A stretch of DNA of 64,000 nucleotides. Origin: CAZZBK01 sp964652155 (lineage in GTDB: Bacteria > Planctomycetota > Planctomycetia > Pirellulales > PNKZ01). The stretch covers positions 74,687 through 138,686 of the forward strand of contig CAZZBK010000002.1 in assembly GCA_964652155.1 (NCBI GenBank), in the 5' to 3' direction. The notes under the pieces were generated by a model that saw nothing but the letters and a program-made list of their open reading frames with translations, was not told where the DNA came from and searched no databases. Below are positions 42,884 through 53,700 of this stretch, piece after piece. The stretch's first letter is position 1, and the number at the start of each line of letters is the position of its first letter. The position numbers and the translations under genes were made by a program.

Positions 42884-44296
42884 CTACACCAAGATTGGGA
42901 ACAGCGGGTTCCCCTTGGTGAGTTGGAACGGACGCGCGACTTGGTCGTGCTCTTCATGGTGCGGGTCGATGCCCAGCAGATGATAGATGGTCGCGACAAA
43001 ATCGGCCGGTCCGCAGGAGTTTTCGGCCGGCAGAGCGCCGATCTTGTCGCTCTTGCCGTACACGGCACCTGGCTGAATGCCCGCACCAGCAAAGAGCACG
43101 CAATAGCAATCGGGCCAGTGCTCGCGTCCCGCGTTCTTGAGTGTAATCTTCGGCGAGCGACCGAACTCGGCGGCCACGACCACGAGCGTCTCCTCGAGTT
43201 GCCCGGTCTGTTCCAGGTCGTCCATCAAGGCCCGCAAGGCTCGGTCGTACGGCGGAATCAGGTCCTCTTTGCAGGCCGTGAAGTTGTTCCAGTGCGTATC
43301 CCAAGCAAAGCCGTTGCGACCCTGCGTGCGTTGCCAGTTGCACTGCACGAGTCGTGTGCCGGCCTCAAGTAATCGACGCCCCAAGAGCACCGATTGACCA
43401 AAGAGGTTGCGGCCATAACGCTCGCGGGTCTCCTTGTCGACCACCGACAGGTCGACCGCCTTGCGCACTGCGTCGGATGCGACCACGTCGAGTGCCTTCT
43501 GCTGGTTTTGCTTGAGCGATTGGGCAATCGTCTCGCTTTGCAAATAGTTCGCCTGGGCATTGAGCTGATCCACCAACCGCAGGCGGCGCTGAATCACCGC
43601 CTCGGGGGCGTTGGGAGACAGCGGCAGGTGCTCGAGACGGAAATCGTCTTCGTTCGGGTTGCCGCCGGTCAGCATCGGGTCGTATTTCGGTCCGAGCATG
43701 CCGGCGAACTGACCCGCACGTCGGCCGCCGGCGACGTCCATGCGATGCGGCACGATCACGAACGGGAACATGGGCCCGTTGCCCGGCGCGATCTTCGACA
43801 AACACGAACCCATGTGCGGCATGTCTTGCCGGTTCATGTTGTTGACGTCGGGCACGCTCCCCAGGTACGGATAGCCGGTGAACATCCAGTACGAGCCACG
43901 CCCGTGATCGTTGTGCAGGTGATTCATCGACCGGACGAGCGCCATCTTGTGCATCAGCGGCGCGGTCAGTGGTAGGTGCTCGCCAAAGCGGATGCCGGGC
44001 AGCGAGGTGGCGATGGTGTCGAACTCGCCGCGGATTTCGCTGGGTGTATCGGGCTTGGGGTCCCACATGTCATGCTGTGGCGGTCCGCCCGACAAGTACA
44101 GAATGATGCAGTTCTTGGCCGCGCCAAAACTTTTGCCGCGCGGCGTCGATGGGGTTGAAGTCGGCGCTCCGTTGGCGCGCTGCTCGAGCAGCGTGCTCAG
44201 CGACAATCCACTCACACCCAAGCCACCGATGCGGAGCATCTCGCGGCGAGACAACGACTCGCCTCGATGGGCGGCTGGACCGAACAGATGGAACAT
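42884..44296 (-). CDS. DUF1501 protein with twin-arginine signal
   Basis: The protein has 470 residues. The signal is LSRREMLRIGGLGVSGLSL. The core follows the DUF1501 pattern: ILYLSGGPPQHDMWDPKP, RSMNHLHNDHGRGSYWMFTG, FAWDTHWNNFTACK, VVAAEFGRSPKITL and REHWPDCYCVLFAGAGIQPG. It is convergent with the redoxin gene and divergent from the PPC-domain gene; the DUF1549/DUF1553 gene at 46931 may be its functional partner even though the strands differ. The catalytic role is unproven. Confidence 0.9.
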   Translation of the reverse strand: MFHLFGPAAHRGESLSRREMLRIGGLGVSGLSLSTLLEQRANGAPTSTPSTPRGKSFGAAKNCIILYLSGGPPQHDMWDPKPDTPSEIRGEFDTIATSLPGIRFGEHLPLTAPLMHKMALVRSMNHLHNDHGRGSYWMFTGYPYLGSVPDVNNMNRQDMPHMGSCLSKIAPGNGPMFPFVIVPHRMDVAGGRRAGQFAGMLGPKYDPMLTGGNPNEDDFRLEHLPLSPNAPEAVIQRRLRLVDQLNAQANYLQSETIAQSLKQNQQKALDVVASDAVRKAVDLSVVDKETRERYGRNLFGQSVLLGRRLLEAGTRLVQCNWQRTQGRNGFAWDTHWNNFTACKEDLIPPYDRALRALMDDLEQTGQLEETLVVVAAEFGRSPKITLKNAGREHWPDCYCVLFAGAGIQPGAVYGKSDKIGALPAENSCGPADFVATIYHLLGIDPHHEEHDQVARPFQLTKGNPLFPILV

Positions 44297-44508
44297 GGCG
44301 GGTCCTTCGAGTGGCGGGAATCTCTGAGCCAGCCCCGTTCAGCGGCGTCGACCGCGTGACAGCGGCGACAGCATGCTTGGTCCGAGCGGCTCGTGTCGCT
44401 TAGGCAGGAAGCTCTTGCCCCGTCGTTATTTATCGACGGGATTTACTTGCTGGCAGTATAATTCTCGCCGCGGCGCTTGCCAATGCTGATGCTGGCACTA
44501 ATTTCGGG

Positions 44509-44514
44509 TATAAT
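44509..44514 (+). promoter_or_regulatory. TATAAT element upstream of the PPC-domain gene
   Basis: A perfect TATAAT stands 59 bases before the likely ATG at 44574. No clear -35 is visible; a second TATAAT occurs at 44457-44462. Between the two gene starts there is also a 7-bp hairpin at 44419-44440. Confidence 0.35.
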
Positions 44515-44573
44515 CAAATGACCCGCCCACCGTGCCATTTCCCTCCTTGTTAAACTTTGCGGCCTCAAGACCT

Positions 44574-46934
44574 ATGGTTCGCCTTCACGCCGGACGGATT
44601 CTTATCGTTGGTTGGGTATTGCTGGGCAGCGTAACTCCTTGCCTTGCCCAGGCGTTTGTCACCCATGTCTTTCCACCGGCGGTCACGCGCGGCGCGACGG
44701 TCCGCGTGGTCGTGCATGGTAGCGATGTCGACCGAGCCAGCCAGCTTTGGACCTCAGTCCCCGCCCGTGTGTTGCAAGCCAAAGTCGTGGGTGAGTCGAC
44801 CCGCGAGCAGGCGACCTTCGATGTGCAGGTGTCGGCCGACGCCCCGCTAGGCCTGCACGGCCTGCGACTGGCGACCGACGATGGCCTGAGCAACCCGGTG
44901 ATCTTTGCCATCGATGATTTGAAGTCGATCTCCGTGAACTCGCTCAAGGGGGCTGAGGCTGCGAACTCGGTGACCGACGTCAAGTTGCCGATCGCCTTGG
45001 CCGGCACATTCCGTTCAGCCTCCATCGATCGCTTTGGCATTGATGTTCAGGCCGGCGAAGAAGTATCGTTCGAGTGTGTGAGCAGCCGACTGGGCAAAGA
45101 CGCCGATCCACTCATTCGCATTCGTGACGCTCAGGGCAAACGGGTCGTTGAGTACGACAACGACCCAGGCTTGTTCTTCGATTTTCGTTTTGCGCACACG
45201 TTTGTCCAGGCTGGGCGTTATGTCGTCGAACTCAGCGACGCCCGTTATCACGGCAACGACGATTGGGCGTATGTGCTGCGGATGGGGCGCTTCCCGGCGG
45301 CCCGAGTTGCCGTGCCCGCGGCAGCGTCTGCCGGTCAGGCCGTAACCCTGCGTTTTCCTGAGTTGCCGCGGGTCGAGTCGCCGCTGAGCGTGAAGCCCGA
45401 CGCTCCCCTGGGGCGATTCTATCATGCCTTGCGACGCGAGGGTGACGCCGCCGCGACGTGGATTGCCGCGAGTGTCACGCGATCTCCCAGCGTGCGTGAG
45501 GTCGAGCCGAACAACACACTGGAGCAGGCCACCAAGGTCGAGTTGCCCGCCGTGCTCTGTGGCGTGCTCGACAAGCCGAATCAGATCGACTACTTCTCGT
45601 TCGAGTTGAAAAAAGGAGACAAGCTCGACGTGAAAGCCGAGAGCAGCTTGCTCGACTCGGCAGCAGATATTGAGGTGTTCACGCTCGCCCCCGACGGCAA
45701 AGAGATGCAGCGAATCGATGACGTGCTGCTTGAAGAGGCCTCGTTGGTATTGAGCGCGAACCGTGATGGACTGTACGCGATCGGCATTCATGACGTGACA
45801 CGCGGCGGCGGAGTGGGTTTTGCCTACCGCGTCGAAGCTCGGCCGGCCGAACCGCAGTTGAGCGTGCTCGCCGACTTCTCTGCCCTCACGGTGCCGCAGA
45901 ATGAATATCAGTCGCTCCCGTTGGTGTTCACGCGAACGAACTACAACGGTGCCATCGAGCTCAAACTGCTCGGCGCTCCGACGGGGGTCACGCTGGATAA
46001 CCCCCTCGTCCCCGAAGGGGTCAACACCCATTTTTTGCGTGTTCGGGCCGCGACTGCGGCTCCGCAGGGGGTGCATACCTTGCAACTGCTCGCGTCGGCC
46101 GAGGTGGATGGCAAGCCGATCACGGCGGTCGCTCGCACGCAACCCCTGATCGATCGGCAACTCTACAATGTCGATTTGATCAAATACGCCTTGCGCGATA
46201 ATCAGCGTCGGCTGCCACCGTCACTGAGCGACCGCATCGCGCTGCAGGTCACGCCCCCCGCGCCATTTTCAGTGGAGTTGCCTGAACCGCTGGTGACCTT
46301 GGTGCGGTATCTGACCATCGACTTCCCCCTGCACACCACGCGTCGCCATGAGTTTGCAGGCGACATCAACTTTCGAGCCGATGGCGGACAAATTGGCCAG
46401 GAGTCGGAAATTCGCCGTCAGATTTACAGCCGCTTCACGCCCGCTACCCCCGCCAAGCTCTTAACGCATGGCACGTTCTTCTCGCGCAATTTGCCCAACG
46501 AGACGAAAGATCGTGTTGATTTGTCGGCGACCGCCGAACTCGCGGGCCGCAAGGTGACGCTGGTCCGCAGTTTCGATTTGGAATTGAAGGCTGCGTACGA
46601 TCTCACATTTGAGCCCAAGAGCGTGCCGGTATTGCCGGGTGAGTCGGCGGTGTTTCGCTTAGAGGCGACTCGTTTGCCCCCATTTACAGGCGCCATCACG
46701 ATCGAGCCCACGTTGACGCCGGGCGTGACGCTCCCCGATTCGATCACCATTCCGGAAGGTGCGAGCGGCTCGGACGTGAGCGTGCAAGTTCCGGCCGGTG
46801 CTGAACCGCGCAAGGTTCGTGTCCGCTTACAAAGTCGTGCTCAGGTGGGCAAATTCATCGAGGAAGGTCGACCCAAAGACGTCGAAATCGACATCAAGAA
46901 ACCCGAAGTCAAACCGACACCCGTCAAACCGTGA
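44574..46934 (+). CDS. Large exported protein with PPC (pre-peptidase C-terminal-like) and Ig-like domains
   Basis: The protein has 786 residues. A signal (LIVGWVLLGSVTPCLAQA) is followed by an N-terminal beta domain (FVTHVFPPAVTRGATVRVVV), a first PPC-like jelly-roll (IDRFGIDVQAGEEVSFECVSSRLGKDADPLIRIRD), a second PPC domain (REVEPNNTLEQATKVELP; QIDYFSFELKKGDKLDVKAE) and a beta-rich end. It probably binds carbohydrate or protein at the surface. Its stop overlaps the next start as GTGA, so it is coupled to the DUF1549/DUF1553 gene. A GTG at 44532 is an alternative start. PPC proteins next to DUF1549/DUF1553 genes are a recurring planctomycete arrangement. Confidence 0.78.
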   Translation: MVRLHAGRILIVGWVLLGSVTPCLAQAFVTHVFPPAVTRGATVRVVVHGSDVDRASQLWTSVPARVLQAKVVGESTREQATFDVQVSADAPLGLHGLRLATDDGLSNPVIFAIDDLKSISVNSLKGAEAANSVTDVKLPIALAGTFRSASIDRFGIDVQAGEEVSFECVSSRLGKDADPLIRIRDAQGKRVVEYDNDPGLFFDFRFAHTFVQAGRYVVELSDARYHGNDDWAYVLRMGRFPAARVAVPAAASAGQAVTLRFPELPRVESPLSVKPDAPLGRFYHALRREGDAAATWIAASVTRSPSVREVEPNNTLEQATKVELPAVLCGVLDKPNQIDYFSFELKKGDKLDVKAESSLLDSAADIEVFTLAPDGKEMQRIDDVLLEEASLVLSANRDGLYAIGIHDVTRGGGVGFAYRVEARPAEPQLSVLADFSALTVPQNEYQSLPLVFTRTNYNGAIELKLLGAPTGVTLDNPLVPEGVNTHFLRVRAATAAPQGVHTLQLLASAEVDGKPITAVARTQPLIDRQLYNVDLIKYALRDNQRRLPPSLSDRIALQVTPPAPFSVELPEPLVTLVRYLTIDFPLHTTRRHEFAGDINFRADGGQIGQESEIRRQIYSRFTPATPAKLLTHGTFFSRNLPNETKDRVDLSATAELAGRKVTLVRSFDLELKAAYDLTFEPKSVPVLPGESAVFRLEATRLPPFTGAITIEPTLTPGVTLPDSITIPEGASGSDVSVQVPAGAEPRKVRVRLQSRAQVGKFIEEGRPKDVEIDIKKPEVKPTPVKP

Positions 46935-49396
46935 AGATCATCGCCATGCGAAATTACGTCTCCGTTGCGAGCCTCTGCTTGGCACTCCTCGGCTGGCTTG
47001 GACTCGTTGAGGCTCGCGCCATCGAGTTCTCGTCGATCGAAGTCGTGCCCCAGGCCGTCAACCTGACCGGACAGCGCAGCCGTCAGCAGTTGCTCGTCAC
47101 CGGACAGCTTGAGACGGTACAGTCCGCTGACCTGACGCGATTGGCCAAGTATCAATCGCTCGACGAGAAAGTCGTGTCGGTCGATTCCAGCGGGCTGTTG
47201 AGCCCTCGCGGACAAGGTGAGACCGCGGTCGTGGTGCGTGTTGGCACCCATGAGCAGCGGGTCATGGTGCAGGTGGGGGACCTGACGGTTCCGGATTTGA
47301 CAGACTTCCGCACCGAGGCGATCGCGGCCATGAGCCGTGCCGGTTGCAGCCAGGGTGCCTGTCACGGCTCGCCCCAAGGGAAGAACGGTTTCCGCCTGAG
47401 TTTGCGAGGTTACGACCCGGATCTTGACCTGGCGACCGTGACCCGCGAGTCCGCCGGTCGGCGCATCAATATCGTGCAGGCCGAGGAAAGCCTGCTGCTG
47501 CGAAAGGGCTCGGGAGGCATCGCGCATCAGGGTGGCATTCGCTTCCGACAGGGTGACTCCGCGTATCAAACCCTGCGGCAGTGGATTGCCGAAGGAGGAC
47601 GCGACAGCGAGACGCGACGCAAGCTCGTGCGGCTCGAAGTGCTCCCCAACGCGCGTCGTTTGCACAGTGATTATCCGCATCAGCAAGTCGTGGCCTTGGC
47701 GCACTTTGACGATGGCAGCGTGCGTGACGTTTCGCCGCTGGCCGTGTTCAGCGCCGCGAACGACCCGGCCGTCGAGGTCACGTCCCACGGCGAGGTCCAC
47801 TTTCAAGCGACGGCTGAAGCGACCGTGCTTGTCCGATACTTGGAGCAAGTCAAAAGCGTGCGGCTGACCTATGTGAAGCACGATGCAACGTTCGCGTTTG
47901 CCGGACCTACGCCCGCAAACATCGTCGACCAGCAGATATTTGCCAAGCAACGGCAACTCCAATTGCAACCGGCGAACGTGGCGGACGACGCAGTATTTCT
48001 CCGTCGGGTGTTTCTCGACGTGACGGGCATGCTCCCCACGGCGGACGAAGCCCGCGCGTTCTTGCAATCGACCGCATCCGACAAGCGAGCCAAGCTGATC
48101 GACTCCTTGCTGGAACGAGACGAGTATGCACAGTTTTGGGCCATGAAATGGGCCGACATCATGCGCGGCAGCCGCGAGACGATCTCGGAGCGCGGCGTGC
48201 ACAGCTTCCATCGTTACCTCGTCAAGCAATTCGCGGCCGACCGCTCGTTTGCCGAATTGGCCGCCGAGGTGTTGACCAGTTCCGGCAACACGCTCTATCG
48301 GCCCGAGGCGAACTTCTATCGCATTGCGAACACCCCCGAGGACGCGGCCGAGAGCATGGCGCAGTTGTTTTTGGGAGTGCGCGTGCAATGTGCCCGCTGT
48401 CATAATCATCCGTTCGAGGCGTTGACCCAAGGGGACTATTACGGCTTGGCGGCGTATTTTGCCCGCGTGAAGAACAAGGGCAAGCAGTTCATGGTCGACG
48501 ACACGACCATTTACCTCACGCGCAATGGCGAGGTGCAGCATCCCTTGTTGCGCAAGCCGGTTGAGCCGGTAGCGCTGGGCACACCGGCCGGGACGTTGAC
48601 GCCGGACGACGATCGCCGCGAACGATTGGCGGCTTGGCTCGTGTCGAGCGACAATAAGTACTTTGCGGCCTCGACGGTCAATCGCATCTGGTATCATCTG
48701 CTAGGACAGGGGATCGTCGAGCCGGTCGACGACTTCCGCGACTCGAACCCCCCCTCGCATCCCGAACTGCTTCAGGCCCTCGCCCAAGATTTTGTCCGTG
48801 GCGGTTATCGATTCAAGCCGATCTTGCGGACGATCCTCAACTCGAAGACCTATCAGCTTGACTATCGTGCGCCGCGGCAGTCGTCCCCCGCGGCGGCACG
48901 GGGCGACCGGTACTTTGTTCGCGCCAAGATTCGCATGCTCACGGCCGAGCAAATTCTGGACGGCATTTCACAAGCCACGGGAATTCCCGAGGTGTTTCCA
49001 GGTTATCCGGCCGGGACACGCGCCATTGAACTGGCCGAAGGGGCCGTCGAGCATCACTTTCTCACCGCGTTTGCCAAGCCGATTCGCGATCAACAATGCG
49101 ACTGTGCTCGAGAAGAAGAGCCTTCATTGAATCAGGTCATTCACCTGCTCAACAACAGCAGCGTGGTTGAGAAGACCCGAGCGACGCGCGGTGCCTTGCA
49201 ACGCGCACTGGCCGACAAGAAGTCGACCAGTGAAATTGTCGACCGATTGTATCTGGCCATGCTGAGTCGTTTTCCCACGGCCGAGGAAAAACGTCTGGCC
49301 GAGCAGCATGTGACCAGCGTCGGCGATCGCGCGGCCGCCCTGGAAGACCTCCAGCACGCGCTGCTCAACCTCAACGAATTTCTGCTGCGTCACTAA
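46931..49396 (+). CDS. DUF1549/DUF1553 cytochrome-like protein with Ig-like (BIG2) N-terminus
   Basis: The protein has 821 residues from a GTG overlapping the upstream stop. Signal: VASLCLALLGWLGLVEARA. Residues 35-120 look like a BIG2/Ig-like domain (LDEKVVSVDSSGLLSPRGQGETAVVVRVG). Next is a CxxxCH motif (CSQGACHGSPQGKNG), then DUF1549 (LRRVFLDVTGMLPTADEARAF, CARCHNHPFEALTQGDYY) and DUF1553 (DNKYFAASTVNRIWYHLLGQGIVEPVDD, then QQCDCAREEEPSLNQVIHLLNN). The CxxCH motifs could bind heme, but the families are not proven cytochromes. The protein is exported. It forms a unit with the PPC-domain gene and a probable wider module with the DUF1501 protein nearby. Confidence 0.88.
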   Translation: MKIIAMRNYVSVASLCLALLGWLGLVEARAIEFSSIEVVPQAVNLTGQRSRQQLLVTGQLETVQSADLTRLAKYQSLDEKVVSVDSSGLLSPRGQGETAVVVRVGTHEQRVMVQVGDLTVPDLTDFRTEAIAAMSRAGCSQGACHGSPQGKNGFRLSLRGYDPDLDLATVTRESAGRRINIVQAEESLLLRKGSGGIAHQGGIRFRQGDSAYQTLRQWIAEGGRDSETRRKLVRLEVLPNARRLHSDYPHQQVVALAHFDDGSVRDVSPLAVFSAANDPAVEVTSHGEVHFQATAEATVLVRYLEQVKSVRLTYVKHDATFAFAGPTPANIVDQQIFAKQRQLQLQPANVADDAVFLRRVFLDVTGMLPTADEARAFLQSTASDKRAKLIDSLLERDEYAQFWAMKWADIMRGSRETISERGVHSFHRYLVKQFAADRSFAELAAEVLTSSGNTLYRPEANFYRIANTPEDAAESMAQLFLGVRVQCARCHNHPFEALTQGDYYGLAAYFARVKNKGKQFMVDDTTIYLTRNGEVQHPLLRKPVEPVALGTPAGTLTPDDDRRERLAAWLVSSDNKYFAASTVNRIWYHLLGQGIVEPVDDFRDSNPPSHPELLQALAQDFVRGGYRFKPILRTILNSKTYQLDYRAPRQSSPAAARGDRYFVRAKIRMLTAEQILDGISQATGIPEVFPGYPAGTRAIELAEGAVEHHFLTAFAKPIRDQQCDCAREEEPSLNQVIHLLNNSSVVEKTRATRGALQRALADKKSTSEIVDRLYLAMLSRFPTAEEKRLAEQHVTSVGDRAAALEDLQHALLNLNEFLLRH

Positions 49397-49398
49397 CG

Positions 49399-50667
49399 TT
49401 ACATGCCCAGCGAAACGAGTGGGCGAGCGATACGAACACTCGACTCCTCGGCCAGATTCACGATCGCCGGGTCGGCGTTGAGATGGAACGGCTTCCAGGC
49501 CTCGACGACCGGTTGCGCGTATTTGGCTCCATTGCCGCGGATGACCCGCGCGACATAGCCGTTGCTCAGCTCGACATACGATCCGATCGGGAATAGCCCC
49601 ACGGTTTCCAAGAGTGCGCGCACGACGCGAATGTCGTACAGGCCTCGCCCGGCGTCGCGCACCATGGTCTCGATCGCATAGTAGGGGAGCATGCCGCGGC
49701 GATGTGGCCGCTGGGCCACCAGCGCCGTGTACGAGTCGGTGACCGCCGCGATTCGGGCCAACGGATGGATGCCCGCCCCTCTTCGCTGACGAGGATACCC
49801 GCTGCCATTGGAGCGTTCGTGCATCTGGTAGGCGACCATGCGTGACGCGACGGGAACGGTATCCAGATGTTTTTCGAGCAACGAGAACGTCGTGAATGGG
49901 TGTTTGGTGACCTCGGCATACTCAGCTTCGTTGAGCATGCGATTGGCCTCGATGAGCGCCGGCGGGATGGCAAGCATGCCCACGTCGTGGATCAAGCAGC
50001 CGGTGGCCAACTCGGTCAGCGAAGTTTCGTCCAGTCCGAGCATGGATCCGACCGCGATCGACAGCATGGCGGCATGTTGACTGTGCCGGCTCGGAAAGGG
50101 CCAGGCGTACGGGTTCGCGCCGAGGCATACAAATACGTCAAAGTCGGTCGCTGCGGCATCGAGCGATGTGCTGATGGCGGAGTGCATGGCGTCGAGCCCG
50201 TCGACTGCGCCACTGAGCAGACTGTCCTTGAGCAGCTTGTCGATTTGCCCGGCGTTGCGTTCGTGTCGATTGGCCAACTCGGACGTAAACGATTCGTCAT
50301 ATTGCGATGCGCCTGGCACGTTCAACTTGGCGCTGAACGCGTCGCGGCTGGGTTTCCAAGCCGTGTCATGTTCGGTGGCCGCAAGCTGATCGAGTTCGCG
50401 ACTGAGGTCCGTTTCGTGTTGCAGTCGTGATGCCAGTCGGGCAGGCGGGGCCTTGGAGAGCATTCCTTGCGGCTTGAAGGCGTTGATCCGCGCCATGTCG
50501 CCAACGCTCACCGACAACTGGGACACGCCGCGCATGCGCAGGTTTTGCAGCAGCGTGTCCGTGATCGTCGCTCCGGCCGCAAGCAACTTGAGTTGTTGCG
50601 AATCGAAAATGTCGGAGCTCAACGACGCGCCAAGGGGGAGATGGTTCAGGCTCAGTGTGGTGTACAT
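49399..50667 (-). CDS. HD-GYP domain protein (probable cyclic-di-GMP phosphodiesterase)
   Basis: The protein has 422 residues. The first 190 residues are of unknown fold. The HD-GYP domain has His195/His198 (RHSQHAAML), the HD pair at 227-228 (LIHDVGMLAIP), the HP at 256-257 (TKHPFTTFSLLEKH), and the GYP motif at 282-292 (MHERSNGSGYP). The motif is usually HHExxxGxGYP; here the first His is Met. Most metal ligands are kept. It is predicted to degrade cyclic-di-GMP in the cytosol. A start at 50736 is less likely. It is the last gene of a minus-strand run with the kinase-tubulin and AAA genes (46-base gap). Confidence 0.85.
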   Translation of the reverse strand: MYTTLSLNHLPLGASLSSDIFDSQQLKLLAAGATITDTLLQNLRMRGVSQLSVSVGDMARINAFKPQGMLSKAPPARLASRLQHETDLSRELDQLAATEHDTAWKPSRDAFSAKLNVPGASQYDESFTSELANRHERNAGQIDKLLKDSLLSGAVDGLDAMHSAISTSLDAAATDFDVFVCLGANPYAWPFPSRHSQHAAMLSIAVGSMLGLDETSLTELATGCLIHDVGMLAIPPALIEANRMLNEAEYAEVTKHPFTTFSLLEKHLDTVPVASRMVAYQMHERSNGSGYPRQRRGAGIHPLARIAAVTDSYTALVAQRPHRRGMLPYYAIETMVRDAGRGLYDIRVVRALLETVGLFPIGSYVELSNGYVARVIRGNGAKYAQPVVEAWKPFHLNADPAIVNLAEESSVRIARPLVSLGM

Positions 50668-50713
50668 CGTTACAAGCACGTCCCGGGCGGGGTTAGATCG
50701 GTCAGAGTTAAAC

Positions 50714-53700
50714 TTAAAGTAAATCGCACCAAGCAACGTCCGTTCGCGTCAGGAGTCGGCCAGCGAGTTGAGGAATATCCGTGTGTGCGTCGGACAGTTT
50801 ATTGGCAATGTCGCGCAGCGGAATGTTTTCCAACTCGTAGAACACGACCGGGTCGTCATCATCATCCTGGATCACATTGCAGGTGCGGCCGAGAATCTGC
50901 TCGCACTCGACCAATGTGACCTCTTGCTTAGGGAGCACGAGCAGGCTGCGCAGGCCGCCGCCGCATTCGGCCCAGTGGGGCATGGCTTCGCGGGCGGCCA
51001 GTCGCAACGGTTCGGCAATCTCCAGCCGCTCGGCCTGGGCCCCTTTCGTCACGAGATCTTGTTTTTGTAGCTTCCGCACGGCACCGTGTGCCGCCGCGCG
51101 GATGGCTGACGCCAGCCTGCCGCGCGTATCGCTATCCCACACGATCGTGCGCCGCAAGCTTGCTTTGCCATCGAACAGCTCTGCTTCGACAGACCGCTCG
51201 ATTTCAGCCAGCAATTGCGAAACGACTCGTGAGAGTTGCCACGCCACCTCGGGACACGATTCATACCAAGGTTTTAGCGCACGATCGCGTTGCGCCTCAT
51301 CGCTTTTGAGCGTGAATGACTTCGCAAGATGCTCCAGATCGCAGTTCAAGTCGAGTAATTGTGAACTTTGTTGAGCCAATCGGGCCGAGACCGTGTTGAT
51401 CAACCGCAACGCATTGCGCAAACAGATACTCTCGATCAGGCATTTGCAAAATAGTTGCAGACAGTCGCGTTCGGGCAAGGGCTTCGTGGTGTTTGATTCG
51501 TTGCTCCGCAGCAAGCCAGGGATCGTTTTCGGTGCAATCATCTCGAGTCGCTCGATCTGTTGCCCGACCTGTGATTCGAGTTGTTTAAGCTCGTCGCTGA
51601 TCGTGCGTTTGATGAGCCGCACGTGCTCCACGAACCATTCAACGGCTGACTGACCGGCCGACACGCGCGCTGGATGGTTTTCGAGCACGTCGGCGAACCA
51701 TTTGTCCAAGGCATCATTGAGCGCTTCTGCCAGGCACTTCACGTTGGGCTCAATTCGGCTATTCAACGCGGTTAACGGCAATTCCAACAGCTCAATCGCC
51801 GTTTTTGAAAAAGCCTCGGGTGGTTGATCGACGAGTTGTCGGTGAATCCAGTCGAGTTCGTTTTCGGAGGTTACGCGACGAATCAACCCCGCAACCATTT
51901 CGCGGACACCGTCCACGGACAGGGAAATGGACTTCGCAAACGGCTCGGCCGCCTCGCGCATTTGCACCTTCGAGGTCTGCTTGGGGGAGTTGTCGCCGCG
52001 AATGATGAGGGTCTCCGAGGTCGTCGGAGGGCCGAAGTTCTTGATCGCGTCATTCACGCCCCGCCAACTGTCGACAAACGTCTGGCAGAGCGCATTCAAG
52101 GCCGAGGCGGGCACTTCCAGCCGCGACCGGGCAATGGTTCGTAAGGAAAAACTACGCACCACGGGCTCAAACTGGTCGGCCGGCTCCGCGGTCGATGCTC
52201 GGCATGCATCGAAGAATCCAGCCGCTGTGGTCAGGCTGCTGCGGTAACAATACTCGGAGAGCATCTCGATGCGGCGATCAAATTGCGCGTCATCGAGTTC
52301 TTCGCCCAAGTGTACAAGATACGTATTTGGCAGGGTCATTGGGCCGACGCCCATCGACACGGCGGGCAAACTGGCGGGTTCGGTGTCGCTGAATCCAAAC
52401 CGGCTAAAATGAAATAGTTCGCGCAGGCAAGCGCTCGAGTTGGCGCTCGCCAACGGGGTTGTCGTCGAACGGCGGTCGCTGACGTGGGCCAATATCAGTT
52501 GTAAGTTTTCGTCACTGAGCCCCAGATCGGCCATGATGCGTCGCACGCCCACGGCGATGTCGATGGCCATGCCCCCTCCAGAGCCTCCCGATGACGCTGT
52601 CACCAAATAAACACGCGGCGGGAGGTTTTTGAAATCGAGGCCCGAGACGGCCGACGACTTGTCAATGGCGTGGACATCACACGTCGCGAGCAAGGCTGCG
52701 CGGATCGTCTGCCAGATGGTCTGAGCATGAGCTGCGTACGCGAGCCGTCCTAACGGACGCATCCCCTCGGTGTTCAACGAACGCGGAATGTTGTACAGCC
52801 AGCGCCGGTTGAGCCACCGCAACAAATCTCGGGCGTCGCCTCGATATTCACTCGACGAATTAAGTGGCAGATGTAATATGTCGCGCGGAGTCAGCGATGA
52901 AACCTCGTCGCCATGCAGCGCGTTGTAGACCGTCTTGGCGTTCGTGTCGATAAGCAGCATGCGCATCGCGGGCATGTCGACGCGCGGCCCAAAGCGATCG
53001 GCCAGTCGCCGCTTCAAGTGTTGCAGCATGGTGGCCCCCAGGCCACCGAGACCGATGTAAAGCGTGGGACGGAATAATTCGCGGTGCGGATCCATCGCCA
53101 CCGGCGGCAAATTGGTTGCGCGCGACTCGCCCTTCGCCGTTTGGGTTGTCGCGCGACGGCGCTCGCGTGGCTGTCGATGGGCTTCTCCGGTCAGTGAATG
53201 GTCTGCGTCTTGGAGCGATTCTGGAGCTAACTGGACCGTACTTCGCAACTCAGAGTCGGCGACATGCGGAAGAGACGCCGTTGACACAGGATGATTCAGC
53301 GATGATGGAACCGACTTGACCAGGCTCTCGATCAATTCGCGGCAACTGGCAAACCGCTGCGCCGGAGACTTCATCAGCGCGCGGGCGATCACGGCCTGAT
53401 CCGTAAATGGCAACATGGTCAGCATTGGCCGACCATAAATGTGCTGCGCCGCCAGTTGCGCGGTCGTTCGCCCAACGAATGGCAACGAGCCCGTGAGCAT
53501 CTCGTGATACACGAGGGCGAGGCTATACTGATCGCTGTTAGAATGCGGATGACCGTCAAACACTTCGGGCGGAGCGTACAGCGGCGTCAAGGCATGTTGC
53601 GATGTGATGGTCAGTTCGTCGAGCGCGCGTACCAGGCCGAAGTCGGCCACTTTGACATGCTCGCCCACCAGCAGCAGGTTTTCGGGCTTCACATCCAGGT

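Noticed and set aside
46841..48697. Minus-strand frame of 618 codons
   Set aside because: It is antisense to a well-supported DUF1549/DUF1553 gene and shows no domain.
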